This document shows positions 46,800 to 55,885 of a DNA stretch of 64,000 nt, in pieces. The position numbers were made by a program, and so were the translations under genes. The first letter of the stretch is position 1, and each line of letters starts with the position of its first letter. The DNA comes from Neovahlkampfia damariscottae. Taxonomy: Eukaryota > Heterolobosea > Selenaionea > Neovahlkampfiida > Neovahlkampfiidae. The notes beneath the pieces are model-generated. The model was given only the letters and a program-made list of their open reading frames with translations. It ran no database searches and had not been told where the DNA came from. Location of the stretch: the NCBI GenBank assembly GCA_016618085.1, contig JABLTG010000018.1, forward strand, positions 62,001 through 126,000. Reading direction: 5' to 3'.

Positions 46800-47703
46800 T
46801 TATTTTTCTTTTTCTTTTCGTTTTGCAGTACAATCTGGACAAAACCAAATTCCCTCCGGTTCTTGAGTTAAACCTACACAATTGAAATGAAACCATTCTC
46901 TTTCACAATCATCATCATCACAACAAACCATTTGACCATGTGATACTTGTCTACAATAACAATACCTTGGTTCATTTGGATCAATTGGCATATCTAAATA
47001 AAAGAGAATTAAAAAAATTTGATTTTTTTACCTGTTTCAACTGAAGAAGAAACAACTTTTGTATTTAAAGTTCCTTTTGATGATGACGTTGTACTACTTT
47101 GAGGTCTTGGATGTTTTGGAGGATGTCTTTTTCTTTTCTTTTTTTCTCCTCCTGTATGAGGTGTTTTTGAAGTTGTACTTCCACCATGATGTTCTGAAGT
47201 TGATCTTTCTCTTTTCTTTTTTTTGACAACAGGTGTAGCAATTTTTGGACTTTCAATAGTTATAGAAGCGGAGTGTTTTATTTCAAGTTGTTTTCCTTTT
47301 TTTTCTTGTTCTTCATTTAATAAATTTGTGAATTTTTGAAGGTCATCATCTAATAATCTAATAGCTTTGTCAAGAGTTTCATAAGATTGAGTTGCGAGTT
47401 GTATTTTTTCGTCAGAAAGTTCCACTACTTTTTGGAAATTTTCTTCAAAAACTTTTTCGTTTAATTCTCCGTTTTGAATTAATTTTCCAGTACTTTTGAT
47501 GATAATTTAAAAAAAAAAAGGAGTTTTACTTGTTGGTGATGTCTTTTTTTTAAAAAAAAAACGAAAATAAAATTACCTTGTACTTTTTCGTCTAATTCTC
47601 TCAATACAGTCATATTTTTGTACAAATCATCTGGTAATGTTGTAGAGTTTTCTATAAACTGTTCTAGAATTGAATTTGATTTTTTGAAAACAGAGTGCAA
47701 CAT
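46800..47703 (-). CDS. ING-family PHD-finger protein
   Basis: Chromatin reader subunit of histone acetyltransferase or deacetylase complexes. The N-terminal ING helices ([57 protein letters not shown]) are followed by a Lys/Ser/Pro-rich linker and a C-terminal PHD finger [20 protein letters not shown]...WFHFNCVGL...WFCPDC. It has all C4HC3 ligands and the Tyr/Trp residues that bind H3K4me3. Introns are short; one exon is only 13 nt (about 47530-47542), flanked by canonical GT/AG and needed to keep phase. The partner here could be the GCN5-type enzyme, but ING usually pairs with MYST enzymes. Confidence 0.9.
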
Positions 47704-47836
47704 CAAACAAAATTCGTTAAAAATTTATCCAATAGTTTTTTTGACAGAAAATTGAATTTGACAAATTCAAGTCAATTTGAAATTTGTGATTAAAAACGAA
47801 CAAATTGAAAAAATGATTATTCCACTAAAAATTGAA

Positions 47837-47843
47837 CCAATCA
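47837..47843 (+). promoter_or_regulatory. CCAATCA motif before Hsp20 gene
   Basis: CCAATCA 22 bp upstream of the ATG at 47865. Confidence 0.5.
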
Positions 47844-47864
47844 TCAACATTCAATAGATCAAAG

Positions 47865-48722
47865 ATGAAAAGAACAGTTCTGTTTATAGTTCTTGTTGTT
47901 TTGTTAATTCAGAACATCTCAGCACAAGAAAAAACAGAAATAAAATTGAAACCTTTATTTCCAGAACAAATCATCAAGCCACGTGTCAAAGAAACAAAAC
48001 TCAAAAAGGAAAAGGTGAATATAATAGACCTTCCAAATGACATTTTAAAAGATTTTGATAATGAGTTTATAAAAGCTGAAGAAAAACAAGAACCAAAAAT
48101 TTATCAAGTCGAAAAGGAAACAACTTTCAATTATAGAAAACAGGAAAACAAAGAAAAACAAAAAACAAAAGAAACATGGATGACATCATTTCAAAGCAAG
48201 TTGTATACTTTGAGAGATACAATTACTCATAAACTTTCTGTAGATAAAACAAATACAAAAAGAACAATCAAAGGAATTATTAATCGAGTTAGAACTGCTT
48301 ACAGTAATGCTAATGTAAAATTCCATCTTCAAAAGAAGCAAATTTCAAGAAAAATGAAAATTTTTGCTGAAAATTTTAAAAAATTATTTGAAAAAGAACC
48401 TAGCATAAAATTAGATTTAAATGAAAATGAAAATGAAATTATAGTCATTGTTAATGCTCCTGGTGTTGATAAACAAGATATCAAAATCATTGTTGAAAAT
48501 AAAAATGAAAAGAATTTCTTAGTGATTTCAGGTAAATACCCAAAAGATGTTCAAGTTGGGTTAAAAAAAATACAAGAAAGAAAGTATGGTACTTTTAAGA
48601 GATCTTTAGAAATTAAATCAAAAATAAATGAAGAAGGTATAATTGCTTCTTTGGATAAAGGTATTTTGATGATTCAAATTTCGAAAAAAAAAAATGAAAA
48701 ATTTAATGTAAAAATAAACTGA
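47865..48722 (+). CDS. Secretory-pathway small heat shock protein (Hsp20)
   Basis: 285 residues from the ATG at 47865. A signal peptide (VLFIVLVVLLIQNISAQ) precedes about 150 basic residues. The C-terminal alpha-crystallin domain reads IIVIVNAPGVDKQDIKIIVE, VISGKYP, RKYGTFKRSLEI and the diagnostic ASLDKGILMIQI (AxxxnGvL). It probably acts as a holdase in the ER, a vacuole or outside the cell. Most Hsp20s are cytosolic or organellar, so the signal peptide and long Lys-rich insert are unusual. The gene has no intron and ends with TGA. CCAATCA is at 47837. Confidence 0.85.
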   Translation: MKRTVLFIVLVVLLIQNISAQEKTEIKLKPLFPEQIIKPRVKETKLKKEKVNIIDLPNDILKDFDNEFIKAEEKQEPKIYQVEKETTFNYRKQENKEKQKTKETWMTSFQSKLYTLRDTITHKLSVDKTNTKRTIKGIINRVRTAYSNANVKFHLQKKQISRKMKIFAENFKKLFEKEPSIKLDLNENENEIIVIVNAPGVDKQDIKIIVENKNEKNFLVISGKYPKDVQVGLKKIQERKYGTFKRSLEIKSKINEEGIIASLDKGILMIQISKKKNEKFNVKIN

Positions 48723-48730
48723 AATTTTGA

Positions 48731-49496
48731 TTATTTCTTCCAAAAGTATGGATTCATTTGTATTTTTTGATATGTTTTCTTCAACCATTTTTCAATAATA
48801 TCTGTCGGCATTATTAAAACTTCTTGATTATTATGTTGCACAGGTTTTACAAATGATTCAATGAAATGAAATAAATCTCTATTGAATTTCTTAGAATATA
48901 TATCATTGTTTTTTTACCCTGCTAAACTTTTTGCTATTGTTGCACTTTGATTTGAAGTGGTTTCTTGTACTCGTTTTTCGGAACTTACGTTATTTTATTT
49001 TTATTTTATTTTACCCTTGCAGATTCTTCAAGGTAAATTCATTTTCTAAAGATAATCCTAAATATAAAGTATTCTTTTCCTTTGAAACACTTATTTGTCC
49101 AAACTTATCAACTGTTGTTTTGGAAACATTCTCAAATGTTTGAGGAACATGTAAAAAAACGCTTTGTTTATCATTAAATATTGAATCTAAATATTCCCTT
49201 TTAAAATTAATTCTCCAGCAAATATTCGAACCAACTAAAAAAAAATAAAAAAATTTTTCGTTTTTTTTTTACTTCATTGTATTATCACAAAGATAAATTC
49301 CAATTCCAAATCCTAATTTTTAGTTTTTTTTTTGAAAAAAATAACCTTCTGGTATCAATGGAGTGTTGGGTAATTTAAAAATACAAAGCTCTAAAATTGG
49401 TATTGTATTGTCAACAGTTTTGACCCACCTTGTGTTTGAAACCTGTTGGAAATCTGATTGTACAGGTTTTGAAGGTATAACAACACCAAATCCCAT
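48731..49496 (-). CDS. Hikeshi/OPI10-family nuclear import factor for Hsp70
   Basis: Five exons with introns of about 30-55 nt. The joined protein follows Hikeshi: MGFGVVIPSKPVQSDFQQV, NTIPILELCIFKLPNTPLI-PEGFGIGIYL, NICWRINF, GQISVSKEKNTLYLGLSLEN, LFHFIESFV and the conserved end EVLIMPTDIIEKW plus IQMNPYFWKK. Hikeshi carries Hsp70 into the nucleus during heat stress. The intron before GSNICWR is the least certain (donor GTGATA chosen for phase). TGATTGG at 49510 lies just upstream of the ATG. The gene is tail-to-tail with the Hsp20 gene. Confidence 0.85.
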
Positions 49497-49509
49497 TGGA
49501 ACAAAAATT

Positions 49510-49516
49510 TGATTGG
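49510..49516 (-). promoter_or_regulatory. CCAATCA motif before Hikeshi gene
   Basis: TGATTGG on the plus strand, 14 bp upstream of the ATG at 49496. Confidence 0.5.
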
Positions 49517-49534
49517 ATAAAAAAAAAATTTTTT

Positions 49535-50485
49535 TTAATCATTTTTCACTTTTACAAATTTTTCCACATGAATTTTTACATTTGGAGGAAGTTTATCAAT
49601 TATTTTCACACTTTGTTCTTTTAATTTTATTGTCATCTTTTCAAAAAGATCATCAATTTCTTGTTGTTTCATTTCATAAATTTTTGGAATTGTAAAACTA
49701 TAAAGAAATACCATATATAAAAGAGTCACTCCAGAGATTCTATTTCCAAGAAAACATATCAATTGTAACAATCCAAAGAATTTCAATGTTTTTGGTAAAT
49801 CAACTAATAATAAAATTTGATTATAAGAATGAAGTGTATTGTTGAATCTACGTATGAATTTTTTGATAATTGGAATTATAAATTCTTCAGATAATTTAAA
49901 TGTAGAATTTAATTGTTCTGATGCTTCATCATGTGCTTCTTGTCCTTTATAATGTCTATAACCAAATAAAAGTAAAATAAAAACTAAAATTTGACCCATC
50001 ATTATTCTTCCAATTAAAGTTGTAACAGAATAATCATATTTGGTTAAAAGTGCATATACTGCATGTCCAGCTACAAATAAAAAAAGTGATAAGTATACAT
50101 TTCTCCATAAAAATAAATCTTGCATTGAAAGTTCGTTTATGGGTTTTTGTTTGGACATATCGAAAGAAAATCCAGTAAAAGGTTCTTCTTCTGATTGATT
50201 TTCTTCTGATTGATCCTCAACAACTTTTTTTAATTCTACACTTTTTAAAGAACCTTCAACTTCTTTTTCATCGATTTTATCTACAACATCTTTTGTTTTT
50301 GAATTTGGTTCTATGTTTTCATCTTGTTTCGTTTCTTCTTCTTCTTCTTTTTTGGTTTCTGGTGCTGAAGGAATGATTTCTTCTGTTTGTGGTTCTTCAA
50401 ATGTATTTTCCGGTTCATTTGATATTTCTATTTCTTCTTCATTAACTGGGGCTGTTGGTGTTTGTTCTACAACTTCTTCTTCCAT
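49535..50485 (-). CDS. Reticulon-like ER membrane protein
   Basis: 316 residues, one exon. A very acidic N-terminal region of about 120 residues precedes a reticulon homology domain: LSMQDLFLWRNVYLSLFLFV, a first hairpin to FILLLFGYRHY, an amphipathic loop of about 65 residues, and a second hairpin LKFFGLLQLICFLGNRISGVTLLYMV with FSFTIPKIYE-like ending, then helices ending VEKFVKVKND. RHDs wedge into ER tubules to curve them. TGATTGG is at 50516. Confidence 0.88.
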   Translation of the reverse strand: MEEEVVEQTPTAPVNEEEIEISNEPENTFEEPQTEEIIPSAPETKKEEEEETKQDENIEPNSKTKDVVDKIDEKEVEGSLKSVELKKVVEDQSEENQSEEEPFTGFSFDMSKQKPINELSMQDLFLWRNVYLSLFLFVAGHAVYALLTKYDYSVTTLIGRIMMGQILVFILLLFGYRHYKGQEAHDEASEQLNSTFKLSEEFIIPIIKKFIRRFNNTLHSYNQILLLVDLPKTLKFFGLLQLICFLGNRISGVTLLYMVFLYSFTIPKIYEMKQQEIDDLFEKMTIKLKEQSVKIIDKLPPNVKIHVEKFVKVKND

Positions 50486-50515
50486 CTGGGTTTTGTTTGA
50501 TCTTCAGAAAAGAAA

Positions 50516-50522
50516 TGATTGG
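50516..50522 (-). promoter_or_regulatory. CCAATCA motif before reticulon gene
   Basis: TGATTGG on the plus strand, 31 bp upstream of the ATG at 50485. Confidence 0.5.
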
Positions 50523-50670
50523 ACAACAATCTCCGAGAATTTATTGGATATCAAAAATTTTTTTCAAGCAGAGACAAATATTCAAATTTGGAATTTAAAT
50601 AGTAAAAAAAAAATAAAATGATTTTATTGGTTCGGGCAATTAACATGAGTTTCATGTTTGATGTAACAAA

Positions 50671-52060
50671 ATGGTAAAATCAAAAACAAATATAACAACC
50701 TGTAGGTTTAAAGGGTTAGTGACTGATTCAGACAAAACAAAACATCCTTCAAGTTTCACTTTCGAAACGAATCCTTTCACTGAATTATCCATTCTAAACG
50801 GACACAAAGATACTATCAAAAATTTACTGCTGTTAGATGAAAATCGAATAATATCATCTAGTGATGATCATGATATAATTTTATGGGAAACAGTTCATGG
50901 TCAAATTATCAAAACATTTTCAGGACATAAAGGTTCAGTTCGGACTATTTTGATTTTAGATAAAGAATTTATGGCAACAGGTTCTGTTGATAAAACTATA
51001 AAAATTTGGAATTTTATGGATGGAAGTTGTATAAAAACATTAACAGAACATAAACACACAATCTTTTGTCTTGCAAAAATAAATTCAAAAATTTTTTGTT
51101 CAGGAGGATCAGATGAACTTTGTTTTTGGACATTTGAAGGTGATTTATTAAAGAAAATAAAAAGAGAAGGAGAAGAAAGTAAAAAAAAAAAACTAACTGA
51201 CTTTATCCTTCAGACTTAATAGGATTTTTATCTTTACCAAATAATCGTTTATTAGTTGCTTCAAATGATACTAAATTATGTAAATTTTTTTATTGAACTC
51301 AAATCTCTTAAAGTTGTTTATGACTCAAAAAATTTTATTTTTTTGAACATCACATTGATTGAACATGTCAGTCCAATTCAAATAATAAAAAAAATAAATG
51401 GTAAATATCCATTTAAATTCTATTAAATTTTTCAAAGAGGAGATGTTTTTGACAGGTTCAAGTGATGGAAAATTAGTTATTTGGAATAGTCAAACTTTAA
51501 AGAAAATATCAACAGTTGAATTGAAACAAGAAGATTGGAAATATACAACAGGTAAAGAAATACCTTTAAGAATGAAAAATATCATCATTGTAAAATCATT
51601 TTTAATCATTGGTGTAAATTATGGTTTCATTGTAATCAATTTTGAAACTGGTGAAACCATTTTTAAAAAAAAACAAGCACATCAGGGAATGATCAATGAT
51701 TTGATAACACTTCACAATGAAGATGTATTAGTAACATGTTCTGATGATTCAAGTATCATGTTTTGGAATCTATTGGACACAAAATCAAATGAACCAATGA
51801 TGATTGGACAAGTTGAATTCCATAAAAGTTGTGTGAGTAAATTATCAAAAATATCAGAATTTTGTTTTTGTTCAACAAGTACAACAGAAAAATTCATTTT
51901 ATTATGGAAGGATACTCGAATGGAATCATTAAAGAGATCATTTTACTCAAACAAATATTCATTGATGGCTCCAAAATATAAAGAATACAAGAGTGACAGT
52001 ATGACTGAATTATCTGCTATAACAGATGATGCATTTGATGATGATAATATTTTAATGTAA
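50671..52060 (+). CDS. WD40-repeat protein
   Basis: Four exons; three introns (near 51180-51214, 51280-51312, 51401-51437). About 425 residues with at least six WD repeats: LNGHKDTIKNLLLL...DIILWE, FSGHKGSVRTILIL...TIKIWN, LTEHKHTIFCLAKI...ELCFWT, FLTGSSDGKLVIWN, AHQGMINDLITLHN...IMFWN and EFHKSCVSK...ILLWK. It ends in an acidic tail DDAFDDDNILM. A scaffold role is likely; no specific orthologue is recognised. Confidence 0.85.
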
Positions 52061-52067
52061 TATTTTT

Positions 52068-53882
52068 TTATTGTATATTTTCCATGTCATCATCTTCTTG
52101 ATATCTTGATCCCAATAATTTATCCATGATTTGTTCCATTTGAACTTCATTTTTTGTTTTCCAACGTGGAATAAAGATTGCAATACAACTTGCAACAAAT
52201 CCAAGAGCTGCAAAAACTAATATTGCATAATTCACAAAATAACGATAAAAGTATTCTAAAATGAATAAATTTTTGATGACTGATCGATACATTACATCAA
52301 GTGATGATGTTGAAATATATTGACTAAAAGCATCTGCAACAAATTGTGTTACTGTCAAAGATGATAATAAAATCAATCCTGAATTGAATAATAAAGAGTT
52401 CATTGTAGTTTTATGTGGTCTATTTTTGTTTAAAAATATTCAAAAAAAACTTACATCATTTGATGAACAACAAAAATTGGAATAAGTTCTGAAATTCTTG
52501 TAGCTGCTGCGATTATACAAAATATCCAATAAATTGAAAAAAATGCGTATAAAAATGAACCAATAAATGGAACTTGATCAGAAAGAAAATCTGAATATTT
52601 TAAAACATAATTTAAAAATCCAAATTGAATTCCAGGAGTAGCAATAGGTAAAACTAACCATGAAAATATATGAAGTAACCAAATTAATGAAATTGGAAAT
52701 AATAAAATTCCACCAATCAATTTTAAAATTGGTAAGATAACAGAACCACCACCCAAATAAAATGATTTGTTAATAACATCCCACTCTTCTTCAATTTGTA
52801 ATGTTGATGCTTTGAAATCTTTCATTAATTGACGATACTTTGCGCCTTTGAGTGTTCCATGATCTTGTCCATCTTGAATTCTTTCTCCAAGTTCAATCAT
52901 TTTTTCAGTTTTTTCTTGAATCTTAACACGTAAAGCATGATAACTATTTAAAAAAATTCAATTTTTTTTTTTTTTTTTTTTTTTACTCATCCGCTCTTAT
53001 TCTTTTTGGTCTCTTGACAAATGCTTTAATACATTCAAGTGGAAGTGTTGTAATACCGAATCCTCCTAGAACTAAAAATACAACCCAACCAATTGTATTT
53101 ACCAAACCAATCATATAAACAACGAATTGAACTTTAAATTGATAAGTTTGACCACCTTGAGGACACTTTTGTAAATTTAAAAAAAATTGTTTTTGTTTTT
53201 ACCACTGCTCTACTTTCACATTGATAAACCATAGCTTGTTCTAAACTACTTGAATAAACAGCTGTTACATGTTTTTGAACTGGAATATTTGCATGTCCAA
53301 TTGTAAAGAAAAGAACCATAAGTATAATGAATGCAACAACGCATAAAATTGAAGTTACAATACCGCCCCACATTAATGGCCACCAAAATCTTTTAAAATT
53401 AAAAAAAAATAAAAATACGGTCTGTCATGATCTTCAGTTTCATAATAAACAATAGCAAAAGGTAAAACTAAAAATAAAAAGAGAATAACAAATCCATAAA
53501 AACACTATTTTGATTTTAAAAATAAATTTTTTTAAACTTGAAATATGATTCCTAAAGCAAAATCTATTTTCTTTTTAGTATTTAAAAAAAGAAAAACCTA
53601 ATGTGGGAGTTGCGACGAATGGTTCACCAATTTGTTCAATTCTTCGATTTGTTAAATCAATAGGTATTAATATTAATGATAATGCAGATAATGTTAACGT
53701 GAAAATCTAAATAGTTTTAAAAATATAAGGTAATTTTGTACAACTAAAATTTTAGCCAACCAAGCTCTTTTTTTATCGGCTTCTGATTGAAAATAACATA
53801 AGAATATTGTTGCACCTATTCCAAAAAAGATTGGAGTGAAGGAAAATAAAATAATGGCAACAATTGAACCAGCTTGGACCAT
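52068..53882 (-). CDS. LMBR1-like multi-pass membrane protein
   Basis: About eight exons with introns of 30-60 nt. Around nine membrane segments are visible: VQAGSIVAIILFSFTPIFFG, LTLSALSLILIPIDLTNRRI, VILFLFLVLPFAIVYYETED, FIILMVLFFTIG, FVVYMIGLVNTIGWVVFLVL followed by GGFGITTLPLECI, then LFPISLIWLLHIFSWLVLP and two or three more. The ETEDHD loop, the GGxGxxxLPxxxI motif and an LNSxLxLLSS-like C-terminal segment (NSLLFNSGLILLSSLTVTQF) resemble LMBR1/LMBD-type proteins, which include lysosomal cobalamin export partners. The start is MVQAGS, because the longer frame to 53954 runs through CCAAT elements. Confidence 0.75.
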
Positions 53883-53963
53883 TCTAAAAAATAGAGAACA
53901 ATTATTGGTGTGAAAAAATGAAGAAATCTCATTGGATAATAATTTTTTTCTCATTGAACAACT

Positions 53964-54753
53964 ATGGCAGAAAGATTATTCGCATTTTCAAGAACATTTG
54001 GAAAAACTGGCCAAGAATTAATTTCACAATTTAAACTTCTTGAAAAAATTTCAAAATTCAAAGCAAATGGAAGATCTGATTCATTGGTCAGAGTTACTTA
54101 TAGTTTTCTTTTTTTTTTTTGAATTAATTTTTATCAAAAAAGCTGGTCTTGGTGATGTTGAAAAAATATCCATTTCAAAAGATTTAGAAGGAAATAATAA
54201 AAAAATAGCTGAACATTTAAAGTTAGCAATAAATGATGGAAGACAAAAAATACATGAAGAGAAACTTCGAGAATGGAATACTTATATGAAAGAACAAGAA
54301 GAACAAGATGAATATTTTAAAATGTTTGAAGAAAGTTTTCTTCGAGAATTTGATCCACTTTATAACCCAGATGAAACTTCATTTTCACCTGAAATTTTTG
54401 AAGATGATAAAATTAAATATTATCAAGGATTAAAAAAACAAACTGATTTAGAAAAAGTAAAACAAAAAAATTAGTTTTTTAATTTTTAGTTTATGAAAAA
54501 AAAACAAGTTCAAAATTTTATACTTGAAATGTTGTCAAAAGGAGAAGAAAGTCCAACTTATCAAAAAATGGTTGAAAATATTGCAAATATATCAAATCAA
54601 TTAAAAGGAAAAGAATTAGGTAAAACACAAGAAGAAATGTTGAACGAGTTTGCTGAAACTGGAGATATAAAATTACCACAAGATGTTGAAGCTATTTTTG
54701 CTTCAAGTGAAAAATTTTTTGAAGAAGAACAAGTAAAAGAAGAAGAAAAATAA
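53964..54753 (+). CDS. YbaB/EbfC-like protein with C-terminal extension
   Basis: Three exons; introns near 54101-54144 and 54460-54490. The N-terminal 95 residues match the bacterial/plastid YbaB-EbfC fold: SQFKLLEKISKFKANGRSDS, LVRVTYTGLGDVEKISISKD and a helix EHLKLAINDGRQKI. In bacteria it is a nucleoid-associated DNA-binding protein, and in plants a plastid factor. About 130 further residues are acidic and helical (LEKFMKKKQVQNFILEML; GDIKLPQDVEAIF). The first residues AERLFAFSRTFGK are basic and amphipathic, so mitochondrial import is possible. The splice at LVRVTYT is supported because it restores the strand motif. It is divergent from the LMBR1-like gene. Confidence 0.7.
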
Positions 54754-54767
54754 AAACGAAGTTTTTT

Positions 54768-55236
54768 TTAATCCATTTTTTCCAAACTTTGAAGTCTGGC
54801 TAAAATTATTGGTTTTGAAGTTTCTTGAATTTCACCAGCAAGAAACATTTCATCAAGAATCATATAAACTTTATGAAAGTTGAAAACTAAATCAAGTTCA
54901 CAAACGTTTCCAAAAAAGTGATCTAAAACTTCGACAAAATTATGAATACATTCTAAATAAGCCAATTCATTGTCATTAATATCAACTACAAAACTAAAAA
55001 ATAAACCAGCATATCTTCTATAAATAACTTTGTGTTTTTCATACTTTTTTTATTTTAAATTCATTTTTTTAAAAACTTACTTCAATGAAATTAGTAAATT
55101 TAGAGTCACGACCAGTTACAATACGATGTACTTCAACTTTATGACGTTCTTTATCTTCATCTATGTAAGTACTGTACCACTTTGCTAATCTTGTTTTACC
55201 TGCACGGTTTTGTAATAAGATGAAGTGTATGGTCAT
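54768..55236 (-). CDS. AP-2 complex sigma subunit
   Basis: Clathrin adaptor small chain for endocytosis at the plasma membrane. Two exons (intron about 55041-55077). Motifs match AP2S1: [98 protein letters not shown] and [15 protein letters not shown]. The [12 protein letters not shown] and [11 protein letters not shown] strings separate it from AP-1 sigma. Length of 143 residues is standard. Confidence 0.95.
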
Positions 55237-55323
55237 GATTTTTAATTGGTTGAAATTTTTTTTTCACATCTCCTGAATTTAAAACAATTTATTTTTCACA
55301 AAATATATTTTTTATTGTTTTTA

Positions 55324-55743
55324 TTAATATACAGACATGTCAAGTTTGTAATCATGATTTTTATGTTTAATTTTATTTCTTTCTCTTTCTCCTTTGTATC
55401 TTCTACCACAGATACCTTGACGTTGTTGAAAAATATTTTGTGTATTTTGAGGTACTTCAACTAAATAATCATATTCTTTGGTTTGAAGTGTTCTTGAATG
55501 AGTGACTGAGTAACAGATTTTGAAACCATTAATTTGGGTTTCATAGTTTTTTCTGCAGGTTATGTCTTCTTTTAATTCATTCAAAATTTCCCAATTTTTA
55601 CATTTGTTTAAAGAAAGTTGAGTATTTGTTGTAACGTTAAAAATTTCTCCTTTGTCAACAACTTTGGCACGACAGCTTCCACAACATTTCTGAGTTTTAT
55701 TATTTCTGCAATTGTGTCCATGTTTTCCTTTTTCTCTTTTCAT
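55324..55743 (-). CDS. Small Cys-rich basic protein, unknown
   Basis: 139 residues from the ATG at 55743, with a CCAATT motif about 45 bp upstream. It is very basic and has eight Cys, including KCCGSC and single Cys spaced through KNWEILNELKEDITCRKNYE and FKICYSVTHS. No signal peptide is visible, though an upstream exon could supply one. It ends KIKHKNHDYKLDMSVY. No family is recognised. The open frame and promoter motif support a gene. Confidence 0.55.
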   Translation of the reverse strand: MKREKGKHGHNCRNNKTQKCCGSCRAKVVDKGEIFNVTTNTQLSLNKCKNWEILNELKEDITCRKNYETQINGFKICYSVTHSRTLQTKEYDYLVEVPQNTQNIFQQRQGICGRRYKGERERNKIKHKNHDYKLDMSVY

Positions 55744-55839
55744 TGTTTTTTTGTTTGTAAAAATGCACAAATCATCATTGACATTTATAATTGGATAAAA
55801 GTTGAGACTTCAAAAATGAGATTGAATAAAAAAATGTTT

Positions 55840-55883
55840 ATCAAATTCAAATCGCCATTTTTGGTTATGATTCAAATCTTCAT
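55840..55883 (-). promoter_or_regulatory. SECIS element for selenocysteine insertion
   Basis: Read on the minus strand it starts with ATGA two bases after the stop codon and ends with TGAT. The 5' UGAA and 3' UGAU form the non-Watson-Crick quartet. Ten further pairs (GATTTGAATC against GATTTGAATT, with three G-U pairs) form the stem. The apical part has an unpaired AA about 12 nt above the quartet and a CC/GG mini-stem, as in form 2 SECIS. An A-rich/T-rich lower helix flanks it. Recruits SBP2-type factors to recode UGA. Confidence 0.85.
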
Positions 55884-55885
55884 TA

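Noticed and set aside
53883-53954. N-terminal extension of the LMBR1-like protein to 53954
   Set aside because: The extra codons run through two CCAAT motifs and lack conservation; the hydrophobic start MVQAGS fits better.
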